Of a stretch of 64,000 nucleotides of DNA, positions 48,205-61,039 are shown one piece after another. Made by a program: the position numbers and the translations under genes. Positions within the stretch are counted from its first letter, which is position 1. Each line of letters starts with the position of its first letter. Origin of the DNA: Smittia aterrima (taxonomy: Eukaryota > Arthropoda > Insecta > Diptera > Chironomidae); the NCBI GenBank assembly GCA_033063855.1, contig CP093831.1, positions 17,546,001 to 17,610,000 on the forward strand, given 5' to 3'. The notes under the pieces were generated by a model. That model had not been told where the DNA came from, ran no database searches, and saw nothing but the letters and a program-made list of their open reading frames with translations.

Positions 48205-50127
48205 ATGTTCAGACGATTAATAATTGTTCTTGCGGTTGTTTGGTTTATTGGATTAGGCTTAGGGTTTCAAGTGAAGCTTGAAGATGAGGATATTATCAAA
48301 GTTATGCGAGCGACATTGAAAAGTTTATCAACCTCCTCAAGATGCTTTGTGTTTATAATTCATGAATCAAGTCGAGACATTCTTGGAGCTTTAAACGTCG
48401 ATCATCCCTTTCAAGTTATGGAATCAAAACAACTTTTTATAAAAGGGCAAATTCACAAGCATTCGATTATTTTCGTAAGGATCCGCGAGTTGAACATATT
48501 TTTTGCAAATCGGAAACTAAATGGAAGTTTGAATGGTTCAGTTAAAGTTTTTATAATCCTCGATGTCGAAGTAGAACGTTCCGAGCTGGAAAAACTCTTC
48601 GAAATGTTTTTATCTCTCTCAATTGTAAACGTGAATGTTCTTACAATTCACAATGGCGATTTCATCATTGCTTCGTTCTCTCCATATCAAGACAGCACTT
48701 GCAAGAACTCGACTCCAATTGTCACCAACGTTTATCACAAAGCTACTCAGAGATGGCAACGACAGGAGATTTTTCCAAACAAACTAAGGAATTTTCATCA
48801 ATGTCCATTGAGAGTTTCAACGCTCGAATATCCGCCTTCGGTAATAAAGACAACGTACAACGGAGCATTGTCGTTGCAAGGGAGCGACATTGAGGTAATA
48901 AAAGGTTTGTCGACATCACTTAATTTCTCGCTCAATTTCGCTTTTGTCGCTGCGCCATATGATTTCGGAGAATTCCATGCAAACGGCAGCGTGACTGGTG
49001 CAATCTCTCGTTTGGCTTCAGGCGAAGCTGACATTGTGATGGGCTTTTATTTTATGACCTATGACAAGCTCAAACATTTGTCCAACAGCAATCCGTGAGC
49101 ACAGCGAAACATTCCCAATGCAATTAATTAACCGTAATCATATTTAGTTATTTCAGTGTGGCGTCTGTACTCATCATCCCGATGGGTCGACCATTCTCGT
49201 CGTTCGAAAAACTCATTTATCCCTTTCAAAGCTCTCTATGGTTGGCTTTAATAATCGTCGTAGTATTCTCGTTCGGTCTTGTCGCTTTGTATAAATTCCT
49301 CGCGATGAGTCTGCGGATGTTGTCAAGGAGACGACTTGACTTTCCCTTTGTCGCAATCGTTACGATAATTGTTGGAGGCTCACATAACAATCTTCCGCAA
49401 CGCAATCACGTAAGACTTGTCTTTGCCTCGTTTCTTCTTTTCTCGTTGGTTCTCCGAAGTCTTTATCAAGGAGCGTTGTTCCAATTCCTTAAATCTGACA
49501 AGAGAAACAGTGAAATTCACTCGATCGATGAAATGATGGCCAAGGGTTTTCACTTCTTCATGTACCCGGCTTATCAAGAACATTTCAAGGACATGAAGTT
49601 CTACGAAAGGTAAATTTTGAAAGCTCTGGAAGCTCTATATAATAATTTGTTTACTTCTTAGACGTGTCATCATTGGAAACAGTGAAACTCCAATGTATCG
49701 ACAGAAGACACTCGATCCATACTTTAAAGGCGCAGTTTGTAGTTCAATCGATGAAGTTGTCTACTTGAATGAGAAAAATTTAAAGAACTTCACGTATTTA
49801 GTGGCGAATGAGTATATCAAGCATTCTCCAGTTGCAATTTATTTTCCCAAAAATTCTTTTCTCGTCGATGCTTTCAACGAGAAGTTGGACATATTGAAAG
49901 CAGCCGGACTAATAGATTTCTGGATAGCAAAATTCATGGACCTTAAGTATCTTAAAGTGAAAGAAGCAGATGTTGGCCCGAGGCAGATGAAGTTCGAGCA
50001 GTTGAATGGAATTTTTTGCCTTTTGCTTGTCGGTTGTGCTTTCGGTTTCATTGCATTCGTTTGTGAAGTTTTAACAAAAGTTTATCGCAAAAAACATTTT
50101 ATACGAGTTTATGAATTTTCTCTATAA
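48205..50127 (+). CDS. Divergent ionotropic receptor, copy D
   Basis: Exons 48205..49094, 49157..49609 and 49662..50127 give 602 aa. Signal peptide MFRRLIIVLAVVWFIGLGLG; S1-like FHQCPLRVSTLEYPPSV; M1 about 317-345 (YPFQSSLWLALIIVVVFSFG). The pore segment IIVGGSHNNLPQRNHVRLVF, M2 and YQGALFQFLKSD follow, then the second lobe and M3 near 563-585. It has one intron more than copies B and C, before M1. It converges on the minus-strand IR at 50099-52279, and the two coding regions overlap by 29 nt at their 3' ends. Confidence 0.92.
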
Positions 50128-52279
50128 AAAAACATAAAGTTGACATTGCAAAGCCAAGAGCCAAGAAAATAAAAGGCAATTGCATGTCATTGAGTGTCAG
50201 TGTCCTTGCTTTTCCCGTAAATTCTTTTGACTTCAATTTCGCGTTCTCGATATCTAATCGAAAAAATTCATCGGAAAGCCATTTACTCATGAAACCAAAT
50301 TGACTCATTTCCAGAATCACTGAATTAATGGCATTGAGATAAACAGAGTGTCGTGACACGAGAAATGCGAGATTATAGGTCTTTGGACACTCCGACACCA
50401 AGTGAACGACATCATTCTCATGAGATAATCTGAAATCCATTTTTCTTGATACCGATGCCATTCCCTCTTCAAGCAATCCTTTCAAGTCAGGCCTATGAAT
50501 GAAGTAAATTCTCTCGTGAAGTGTTCGGAACAGATCTGACGATTCTTCCGGAAAGAGATCTGACAGCATCGCTTGATGTTTGACAAGGATTTTTAGCTTC
50601 GAGTCAGCAAGTTGTTGTAAGGTGTCAATGTCCTTATAAAACATTGGTTTGATAAAAACTGTTGCTAGGCTCGATTGAAACATCGTCACGATGTTGAGGC
50701 TTAGCAAACAAAACGTGCCAATAAGAAAGCGCTCGCTTTGTGCTCGAGGAAATCTTCTCAAAGGTGCACCAAAAAACAGAATATAGAAGTCTACAAATAT
50801 TTGAACATATTGAAGAATCATTGGTCTTCGTCTCATGTGCGTCGGCAGATTAAACTCAATTTCCTTCTGATTATAGCTTTGATACAGTTTATTGTTCATC
50901 AGCCGTAAAAGGGTCCATAGAATAATCCCTTGAGGAAGAGAGAGAAGTGAAGAAGGAAATGTTTAGCACAAGGCTTGACTTTCAAGGTTAATCAGAAAAT
51001 GATATCACGAAAGCTTTTCTAAAGATGTCGAAGGAAACTTTGCAACTTGTTAAGCCTTCTTCATCTTTTTTCATGCCTCTCGACTCTAAACGCCATAACA
51101 CTTCAACAAATTTCCTCTTTTCTCCCTGAAAAGGTTTCATTTACCGAAATTAAATTTTGTTTAACTTACCTACGATCGTTTCGAGACCGAGAAATATCCA
51201 AAGCGTTTTGTCAAAAACAATCAGTGGCAAAAGGAATTGAGGAATTCGCCCAGCTTTTCGCAGAATAACACAAAGCTCGTCCGAATAAATTGAAGACGTG
51301 AACTCAACGTCTCTTGTTTCGTAGTCTTTAATAAAAAATCCCAAGAAAGCAACGTCGCTCGTCCGTGATTGTAGCGTCCGCAAAGATCCAGAGAGTGATC
51401 CATTTGGGTTCCGAAATCCGTACTTTGCTCCGTCATTGGCAATAAGCTTCGCTGAAAAAAAAAATATTATTAGAATAAAATTTGACGACCTTTCGACTAA
51501 CTTGTTGCGTTTAAGCGCTTAAGGATGAATTTCGCAGCGTTGACGTCAGGTCCAGCAAAGTCATCGATATTGTTTGGGTGTTTAATACTTGTCACAGCAA
51601 ATGTTGAATCAAAAATTTCCACATTCAAAGCATATCCATACAAATTCGTAATCTCGTGTCTTGTGCATGGATTTGAGTGTAAATTTAATCTGCCAGTAAT
51701 GCCGTCGAGATTCTGATGAAATGGATCAAACGAATACACATTGTCGCCAATCGATACAAAGACATTGAGCGCTCTGTTGTTTTTCCAGGTCCGGTTAAGC
51801 TTATCCGTTATATCATCGTCAGTCAACTTTGTTAAATTGTCAGTGAGCAATATCAACAAAGTCCCATGTGGACTCATGAAGCAGTCGAGAATCAAATTGA
51901 GGAAACGAGAGGACGAGAAGATTACGCTGTCATAATCTGAGTCGCTCCAAAGTCCATAAAAATCTGAGAGAAGTTCATTTTCTCGGAATTTTTCAAGCTG
52001 ATTCGGAATAGTCACGTTGCTATATCTATCCTTTTTCGCTAACTTTTCACATTCATCTAAAGTTTCACTTCTAACCTTGAATCTCACAAAAGCTTTTGAT
52101 TTCCCCACGAAGAAGTTCTCTTCAATATTTTCATCGATCGATATGATTGAGACGGTTTTATTCGAGCTTTCAATGAATTTCTCAACAAGTTCGCTGTTGA
52201 AATCTTTGATAGCGTGGGACGATGTCTTCGTTAGGAGAAAGAAAATCGTAAATGCAACGAAAGCGATTTGAACTTTCAT
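50099..52279 (-). CDS. Divergent ionotropic receptor, copy E (different subtype)
   Basis: Exons 52279..51502, 51451..51170 and 50928..50099 (introns 50 and 241 nt) give 629 aa, starting MKVQIAFVAFTIFFLLT with a signal peptide. The M1 region (FLLPLIVFDKTLWIFLGLET) is split by the 241-nt intron. Instead of LPxRNFAR it has RRFPRAQSERF, with M2 FLIGTFCLLSLNIVTMFQSS, a second lobe and a C-terminal M3 (LPFIFLALGFAMSTLCFFIE). It therefore belongs to another IR branch than copies A-D and F, although it lies within the cluster in reverse orientation. The coding end overlaps that of copy D. Confidence 0.88.
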
Positions 52280-52946
52280 ATTCGACGTTAAACTTGAAGT
52301 GAAATAGAAATATTTTGTGTCAATTAAGTTGAAACTACTTGTACAAACTACAAATACAGACTGCTCGGCAAACAATTAATGGTACTCCAGAGACTTCTCG
52401 ATATCTAGACTTAGATTACCTTATTTGCTTGCTGTATTGACTCAAAATAAATTATTTGCTATTGAGGATTAAGCTGAAGCTAAAGTTGATTTAGGAAAGC
52501 TCACATGTCTAAAACTGAAGTCATTGATACAAATTGATTGTTTACTTTTTGACAAATTAAGTTGACGATGATTTCCAAAGATAAATTATGATTTATTAGG
52601 TCGAGGATATTAATTAAGGCGTTGATTTCCCTGGTTGCTATGTGGGCGAATTTATCGTTGTTTTGTTAATTTTTCCACTCGCTTAACATTTTGAGAATTT
52701 GCTTAGAGTTTCCCGAATTTTCCGCATCACTTTGCCTCTCATTCATGCGAATAAATGATAAATGAGACTGTAAAATATTTATGGCGAGAGCTTTTTTTGC
52801 TGAAGGGTCGGGGCGGGTTTAAGGGCAAATTGTAAAGAAATTTATTTCTTTTGAATACAATGAACATAACAAAAAAAATATTCGAAGGGAAATTGAAAGC
52901 TTTTCAAGCACGACAGGGGACAAATTGGATAAAATTTATGTTTCAT
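52280..52946. other. Spacer between IR copy E and elongase-like gene
   Basis: No ORF. A minus-strand AATAAA (TTTATT near 52841) probably serves the elongase-like gene. Confidence 0.5.
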
Positions 52947-54101
52947 TCACACTTGCGCTTGGAGTTTATTGACACCACTTCGCTTCCTGGTATCGATTGA
53001 ATCGCGACCCATCTTGAAGAATGAATCATTTGTGGTTGAAACTGGTTCATATCCATAATCGAAATCGATGACACTACTTGCATGTCCATCAAACTTCTTG
53101 GTTGTCTGTGGATTTTAACTTCGTTGAAATGTTATCCAAAGCTATCGAATTGCTCACCTTCTGCTGATGATGTTCGCGTGGAGTGCTGTACATTGAAATT
53201 AATATCATCAGCGTGTTCAACGGAATCAAGATTAAATAATCCGTTGAGAGTTCACAAGAGTTCCAAACCCAAATCTCAACCGAATGGATGACAAGGAACG
53301 AGCCTTGAAGGAAACGGATTGTCACGAGCAGATTCCGGTTGACTTTTGGACATTTCATTGTCAAAATGTTTGTGCAGTGAACGAGAAAGTGTGTTATCAC
53401 GTCAGCAACGACAAAGACAGGAATGTAAGATATTTCGGCGAGCGCATAAAAACTCCACGCTACAATATAAGAGTTGAGATTTCATTAAAAGAATGTTGAA
53501 ACTATCTCTACTTCTCACCGCTTTGCATAGCAATTCCTTCTATAATGAGATTAGCGAAAAGTATTTCATTAAATCGTCGTTCCAGAGCGAGAAGTAATGT
53601 CGAGAACAAGTTGATCCACTTTGAAATGTAGAAACCCAAGAGAACGACTCTCGTCTAGAAGGATCTCTTAACGAAAAGGTTTCAGTTCTTTTGAGCTAGG
53701 TTACTTACTATTTCTCCCGCTTGACTACAATATTGAAGGAAGAAGTTGAATCCACCCACGAGATAAAATTGAAGAATTAGCCATGCGTTTAAGAGAACTT
53801 GAATAACGTAGTAGAGAAGTCTGATGTATGTCAGTCTGTGAGGTAACTTCCTTCTGAACGTTACTGGTGCGATGAACTTGAAGACAAAAGAGCAGACCGA
53901 GAATTTAATGGTTAACTAAACAAGTCTAATTTGATACTTGTAATTTACTTGTCACATCGATAAAAGCTTCACTTTCGAAACTTCGAGTGATTAATCATGA
54001 AGGTTTCAGTTACTTACTTTAATGACAACGACGTAGACTACAAATGAAACTGCGGCTTCTGTCGGTCTCGGTGTGAAAACTCGAGAAAGTAAGTCAAGCA
54101 T
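52947..54101 (-). CDS. Elongase-like (ELO family) membrane protein lacking the histidine box
   Basis: Exons 54101..54018, 53915..53709, 53654..53519, 53459..53158 and 53105..52947 are all GT-AG and phase-consistent, giving 295 aa, the usual ELO length. Family landmarks line up in order: FTPRPTEAAVSFVVYVVVIK, FRRKLPHRLTYIRLLYYVIQ (RKPFxLxxxxxxYNxxQV), then FYISKWINLFSTLLLALERR (YFSKFxExLDTxFFVLRKK), and further on THFLVHC (NSFVHxxMY) and RFLQGSFLVIHS (TxxQxxQFxxxxxH). Where every active elongase has HxxHH (LHVYHH), this protein reads LFANLIIEG, so all three histidines are gone. The DT before it is also changed to ST. Active ELO enzymes condense acyl-CoA with malonyl-CoA in the ER; this one should not. 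A structural or regulatory role is inference. Confidence 0.75.
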
Positions 54102-54733
54102 GGCTTTGATTTTAAATCGTCGACAGAGAGATTGAAGCTCCGGTTGATTATCTTCCAAAAATTAGACTAAACCCTCTCGATAAGAAAACACATCGATTGA
54201 AGCCAAAACCGCTGAGTAAACAGAGTCGAAAAGAACTTTTCTTTGGCGGCATCTGGCAAACGTTCGTATCTCATTGTGAAGCTAGCGCTTGGCTTCATCA
54301 CATTAAAAATATGAATCGCCAAAAAAATAAAGTAAAGTGGAAAGGAAATTGGGTCAACTCAAAACAAAAGTTGTCATCACAAAAGGGTCAAGTTTGTTGT
54401 TAAGGCAGAGTAACGCGGTCACTGGGCCGACATCAAGTTTTCCCTTGAGAACTTGTCTTGAGCAGACAAAAAGCAGAGCATCATTTGTCATCGAGACTTC
54501 TATGAGAAGAGGACATCATAACTCGTCGTAAACCTAATTACTCTAAGCTGTCCACAAAAAATTCTCTTCTGTTTAATTAGACACAATTTTTCTTTGCTAA
54601 AGTAAATATTTGTCGAGATTCATTTGACGTTGACAATGTAATTTTCCAGCTGAGTAATGACCATGTTTGGGGATCAGCAACATTAGTCAGCCACGTTATT
54701 CCGAGTCATTCCGCGTAATCATCTTCGAGGACG
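54102..54733. other. Spacer between elongase-like gene and IR copy F
   Basis: Divergent upstream region of two genes. Two short plus-strand frames (54197, 54337) show no similarity. Confidence 0.5.
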
Positions 54734-56647
54734 ATGATAATTCTTCTGCTCGTTTTAGCATTACCAAGTGCTCACGGAACGCTGCTAAGCGATAAATTTT
54801 CTGAGTCCTCAAAAAGTGATTTAGTTGATGTGGTCGATGAGATAATCTCGAATAGTTTCAAAACGGATGCATCGACGATAAATTTTATTGTGTCGTTGAG
54901 CGATGAAACCAAACGAAAGCGGAGTGATTTGATTAATAATCTTGCCGCTCTCTGTGATGTGGTTTATCTCGAGGATGTTTCGTTCATTACTCGGCGTCAC
55001 AGGCTGTTCAATGTGATCTTCATTGAGGACTTGGACTCATTTCTGAGGCTTTCGAATCGCTTGTTGTCGGATAACTTTGTGATTGATGGAGTTTATCTAT
55101 TCATCTTAGTAAATGGAATATTTGAGGAACTCCCAGAAGTCAGTCGACTCTTGTGGAAGAGTTTTATTCGAAAAGTGAACTTCGTGTTTGAGACAGAATC
55201 CGGCGCGAGTCTAATGTCGTTCAAACCTTTCTCAAAAGATAAAAACCAAACCAAATGTGATGACTCGACTCCGTTCACTGTAAAAACTTTCAACGGAACT
55301 TATGAAGACAAAAAGAATTATTTTCCAGTCAAGATATCCGACATGTCTCGATGTTCAGTGAAAGTCGTTACGTTTAACTCGCCACCAATGATGATGATTC
55401 AGTACGACAATGAGCGTAACTACAAGTTAAAAGGTGTAGACGGAGAAATGTTGAAGCTTCTCTCGCAAATTTTCAATTTCAAAATTGATTTGATTCACAT
55501 TTCGGATTTGATTAGGTGAGTTCACACTTTATCCGCTTGACATTTAAGATTTAACTTTTTACTCATCCGGACATTGAAAAGATGGGGATCACTAGCAGAA
55601 AATGGAACTGCGACGGGTGCAATGGCAATGGTGATGAAGAACGACGCTGATCTCACGATTGGAATGTACACGATAACTTATCTTCGTTCAAAATTCATGA
55701 CAAGCTCAGAGTTCTATTACTCTGTTCCGTTCATCTTGATTGTGCCACCTGGAGTTCCTTTTGCTCCTTTCGAGAAGCTTTTTCAACCGTTTCAAATGAC
55801 TGTATGGATTCTGTTGTTGGTTGTTTTCTCTGCTGCTGCGTTCGTTGTTACTGTGGTGAAGCTTCAATCAAGTCACATCCGGAATTTTGTTTTTGGATCA
55901 CGAAACACAGGCCCTTACTTGAATATCTTAAGCGTGTTTGTTGGAGGTTCGTTGGCTTTTCTCCCACGTAGAAACTTTGCAAGGACACTTTTGATGATAT
56001 TTCTGCTTTTTTCTATTGTCAAACGAACTTTGTATCAAGGAGCTCTCTTCCAGTTCCTTCAAGCCGATGAAAGGCACAAAGAAGTTCAAACAATTGATGA
56101 GCTTGTCGAGAGAAATTTCAAAGTTCACTTGATGCCGAGTTCAATCGAGCACACTCAAAACATGAAATTTCGTACCCAAAGAGTTGTCGTGAACTCGACA
56201 ATCTTGGAGAAGAAGAAGATGCAAACGATGAATCCCTACAGCAATATAGCTGTAACAAGTTCGATTGAACAAATTTTGTACTTTAACAAAATGAATTATA
56301 AACACATGGAGACCTTGACAGTTTGCGGAGAATATTTGTTCACTTTTCAATATGGAGCATACTTCAGAAAAAACTCTTATCTCTCAGAAATGTTTAACGA
56401 AAAGATCAGTGTTTTCAAAGAAAGCGGATTAATCAGCTTTTGGGCTTCTGATTACATTGACTCGAAATACTTGAAAGTGAAGCTTCCAAGTGAATCGCCT
56501 CGTAAGCTTAACATCGAGCAAGTGACTGGCGGATTTGAAGTTCTTTTAATTGGATACGTCGTAGGAGTTTTAATACTTTCCCTTGAGTTAACAGCAACAT
56601 ACTTCCGAATCAGAAAACTGCAAACATTTATAGAGTTTCTTACTTAA
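54734..56647 (+). CDS. Divergent ionotropic receptor, copy F
   Basis: Exons 54734..55515 and 55582..56647 give 615 aa. Signal peptide MIILLLVLALPSAHG; S1-like MSRCSVKVVTFNSPPMM; WGSLAENGTATGAM before M1; M1 about 328-355 (QPFQMTVWILLLVVFSA). The pore segment VFVGGSLAFLPRRNFARTLL (about 378-397), YQGALFQFLQAD, second lobe and M3 near 578-600 follow. The intron that splits copies B, C and D just after the second-lobe start (…YDK/YER) is absent here, while the intron before WGSL is unique to this copy. It is otherwise typical of the LPxRNFAR group. Confidence 0.92.
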
Positions 56648-57071
56648 GAGAATCCACTCGCAGAGCCTATTCTGTCGTATCATTGATAGACCATTCGTCA
56701 TGTTTTATTGCCCATCGGAGGGAAAATCCATTCATCATTGTGAAACAATCAGAGCACCGGACATGAAACACAGAAACTCGCTTCGATTAAATTGTGTCGA
56801 TTCATTGAGGACAAAGGCCGAGGACGGATCGACGCAAACACTCGTTAACAATTTTATTAGAACACATTTGGACTAGAAAAAAAAATGCAAATAAAGATGA
56901 GATGTACTCTCTCAAAGCACTGATTAGCTGAATCTTTTAATTGAGTTTACCGTTGACCATAAAATTTGTTAATTTTAATCATTTTCGTGGTCAAAAACTT
57001 GAGTGTCTCTAATTGCAAACTTTCGAGTAACTGACAATGAATTATTCGCATTTGATGAATAATCGATTGGA
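56648..57071. other. Spacer between IR cluster and aminopeptidase remnants
   Basis: No ORF or repeat of note. Confidence 0.5.
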
Positions 57072-59849
57072 CTGCCGGGGGAAGCAAAGCCAATTAGCTA
57101 CAATGTCGAGTTGAGTGTGAATATTCATAACGGAAGTGCGCCGTACAATGGAAAAAGTCGCGATAAGGATTGCGGTGAATGTTGCAACTGACGTCATCAC
57201 GTTGCATAATAACAAAGGGCTGACGATTGGACGAGTGAGAGTCGTTGACAAGGACAACGAAGAACTGCTGAACAACTTTGAGCTGAATGCAACGAGGTTC
57301 AATGTCGAAACGCTTTTGATACCGGAAGATGAGTACATCGTTGAAATCGATTTTAGCTCTTCTATTAGCATGGTGGATACTACAAAATTCTAGCGAATGA
57401 GCTATAAAAATGCAAACAGTGACAAAATTAAGTTGGTAATTTAAAGTGGCGTAACAGCCACTTGAGTCATATCTTATCTTAGTTATTTGGCAGCCACTAA
57501 ATTATCTTAGATCAGCAGTTTTTGCCGTTCGCGATGCAATGTATTCAAACTTTATTTTTAGCCACCGCTTAAAGCTACTTTTGCTCTAAAAATAACTCAC
57601 GATGCCTTGCTTCGTACAATGTTCCAACACAGACAGATAACGCTAACCAAAGTACGTTTTGATTTGAATAAATTTAAAAGTCAATTCATTGAGGAATATA
57701 AATGCTAATTTCATCTTCCTGACAGTGTCGATGGAACGATAACAATGACATTCGTGCAATCTCCAATCAAGTCTCCATATTTGCTCGCTTTCGTTGTCTA
57801 AGATTTTTGACTTCAGCTCTACGAAGAAGGTAAAACGTTACATCAAACCTCCATGACAACGAAGCATTGCTGAGAACACAATATCCCTTGAAAAACTCGG
57901 ATCTGTTTTTGAAGGAACTGGAGCAACACATCGAGCTGTCAAAACTCGACCAAGCAGCACTGCCAGACTTTCAATCAGGTTTGCATGTAAAAGCTTTCGA
58001 TAACCTTTCAATTGAAAAAGCTTTTGCATTTTGTTGGCAAGTATTGAAAAGGTTTTTTCTTCTTCTAACAAATGCAATTGAAAGTCAAATCGTCGATTCA
58101 CAACAATGAGATTTCACATGATAACTTAAAAGTTGTCAAAAATGTTATTTTCCTCTAACAATCAAAAGCTTCTGCTCTACTTTCCACATCTCAAACCTAT
58201 TTCCATAACAAAAGCAAACTCTATGTTTGTATTCCCGTTGATTTATGATGCGTGCAACATTTTTTATGTTTTCTCTTTCCCTTCTCTTTTCAAGGCGCAT
58301 GGAAAACTGGGGCTTGATAACTTACAAGTAAGCATGACGTCGACTTTGAAAAAAGTAATATTTATCTGCCAACATGAGCAATGTAAGCTGCTGCTCGACC
58401 ATGACACGCTCGTTGATAGCTCATTACATCCTCTTCAGAGAGCAACATTTGATTGTCGAACAGGACAGACATTACGAGAATCTTCGTGTTACGCGCATGA
58501 GATAGATAAGTAAATGAAGATTGTGATCGTGAAATCAAATCACGTTTCATTTTGCAGCTCATCAATTTTTCGATAATGCTATAACCATCGAATGGCGGAG
58601 GTATATTTGGATTCAAGAAGGATTGGCAACGCTTTTTGAATATTTCGTGCCTAGCGATGTCTATCCTGACTACAGAATCAATGAATCGTTCACTCTCCAA
58701 CTTCGCTTGAATTGGATGAGTCGGTTAGAGCGATGACTATCAATCTACAGGACGATGACCAGTTGCCTGGCATTTTTGACAGAACTGCCTATGACAAATG
58801 TACGTTCAAAAAGATTTATCGTTTGCAAAACTCGTTTATATCTTTAATCTCTTAGCTGTTCCGTAATATTGTGGGTGACATGATTTTCAGCGACAGATTA
58901 AGACGCTTGATTACAAAGAAGCAGGAGCTTTTAAAGCTTTTTAATACTGAACAGCATTTTGTTGTTTGTTTTCTTTTGCAGTCTAAAGGCGATTGACCCG
59001 ACCAAGGCAGGTTTACAGAGCAATCAAGCCGTAAAAAGATTCGAAATGAATAAAGTGGCTTTGTAGTTAAAAGAAGTAGTAGAAGAAGTTACTTTTTCTT
59101 AAGAAAGCAAATTTCATTGTTTCTATGTCGATGTGAGTCGAATCAAGCATCCTGGATTCATTAAAAAGTCAAGGACACTCGACATGGAATCCTGCATTCG
59201 TTAGTAAACTTGAGCGAATCTATCTAAATTTACTCGTCAGTTGCTGTATAAATTTTTTTCAATATTTTTTTAAATTTTAAATTTTTCCTTTTCCTTTTTT
59301 TTGAGATCGTGAAACAATTCATGAATCTATTCAATGAATTCATTTGGTTTGTGTTTAACAAACAGCAACTCAACTTTTATCGAGTCAATTATGACATCGA
59401 AAACTGGCACAGCATCATTCGAGTGTTGGACAGTAAGAGCTTTAATCAAATACATGTTCTCAATTGCGCACAGCTTGTTGACGATGCATTGAATTTTGCT
59501 ATCGCCGGTTACATCGGTTTTGACATCGCATTCGATGTTTTGGCATATTTGGAGCACGAAACGGCATTTTTGCCGTGGGCTGCGGCCTCGAATTACTTTT
59601 ACAGATTGTGTTATCTATTGAGCTGAGTGCGTGAAGCCATCCACATCGTTTCGGAATTTTGTGCAATGTACAGAAATGAGTAGCAAGCCAAAGACGAAAT
59701 TATGGGAAAGTACGCACGCGAATTTGCGATTAACGTGTCTTGTCGAGCAAGCAATGGAAAATGGTTTTCGAGTAAACTTGAAGCTTTTTCAATCGACAAT
59801 CGTTAATCAAGGAACTATTGTCAAGCCACTCAAAAATGTAATCGATTGA
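57072..59849 (+). pseudogene. Aminopeptidase N (M1) pseudogene 1
   Basis: Co-linear M1 blocks in changing frames. Near 57072-57150 LPGEAKPISYNVELSVNI. Near 57150-57370, in another frame, VAIRIAVN, NNKGLTIGRVRVVD and ATRFNVETLLIP. Near 57375 GGYYKILANEL. Near 57745-57810 PIKSPYLLAFVV, then a stop. Near 58292-58330 MENWGLITYK, where GAMEN is RRMEN. Near 58580-58735 WIQEGLATLFEYFVPSDVYP, then a shift. Near 58706-58800 AMTINLQDDDQLPGIFDRTA. Near 59340-59626 an ERAP1-like C-terminal block (WFVFNKQQLNFYRVNYD). Near 59725-59847 NLRLTCLVEQAMENG. The HExxH helix is unrecognisable except for SLIAHYI. Several frameshifts and stops make it a dead gene. Confidence 0.85.
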
Positions 59850-61039
59850 AAGGAGAGAACAGTAGCAATGATTTCATTCAGCTGTGAATGATGTTAAGAG
59901 CTTCTGCTATTTGATCAAGTAGAGTGATGAAGACTTATTCATAGCCACGCTTGTTCATCTGAGCCTGAGAAAATTAAAGAGTTCTTCAACTATCAAGCGA
60001 CGTTAACAATTATCTTCATGAAAGAACAAGAGTCTTCGATTCTGATTTTGAACTCCATTGGAATCTCCGAGTTCTTCGATTTCCTGATAAAATACTTACT
60101 TTGAAAATGCCAACGAAGAATTTAATTTACTTTTTCGATTGCGATGGCATAGACAATAATGTGATTCTTTGTTTTATCAAGACAAATCATTTCATCAAGC
60201 CACGAAATTTCCTAAAAAGAACAATTTCCTTCTCTATGTTATTGTTTTACAATGAACGACTCACCAGCTCAAAGAAGAATATATCGAACGTCACATACAT
60301 CACCGACACATCAAAAGGAACGAGAATTTTGTTATGAGCCACATCTGCTCTTGATATTTTAACTCATTAAACGTCTTCATCAGATATCATGGAGCGACGC
60401 AAATGGTTCTCACTTATGCATGCCGAAAGTGGTCATGCATTGTTGTGATGAGGTTTAATCAAGTGGTTTCCAAAGTAAGTTTATAACTTTATAGATATAA
60501 GTTTTCATGATATTATTAACTAAAATCCAATTAGCCGCCACCAATCGCAACAGATTTTGAATTTATTCGACAAACAAACTGTCTAAAAAGGCCGCATGAC
60601 ACAAGCTATAAAGTTTCTGTGAGTTTAATTGGCACATGTACACATTAATCAACTTTACAATTCTTCCTCTTTTCTTAGGTAATCAAACTTTTTCAGAGCT
60701 TTCTGGGTAACTTTTTATCTTGATTTTGTAAATAAACTTTCAAATTTGTTCTCACTAGCAATTCCAGGAGTAAGGTATTAAAATAGCCGTAGGAATCTAA
60801 AAGAAATTAAGACTTGAATGTCAATTAGTTTTCATTTCTAATTTTAGCGCTTTCGTTTGAGGAACCATCGCCAACACAAAAAAACCGATGAGAGTTCACA
60901 TCATCAGCGCTTAGAGCAAGGGAACTAAATTTAATTGAGAAAGATTTGTTAATTAGCTTTTAGTAAAGAACAGAGGTTGAGACTGTGGGTGTTGATTTTC
61001 GTCTTTTATTTTAAGATGAACCTTTGATTTTAAAAAATC
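59850..61039. other. Sequence between aminopeptidase remnants
   Basis: May contain further decayed aminopeptidase sequence, but I could not align any of it with confidence. No intact ORF. Confidence 0.4.
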
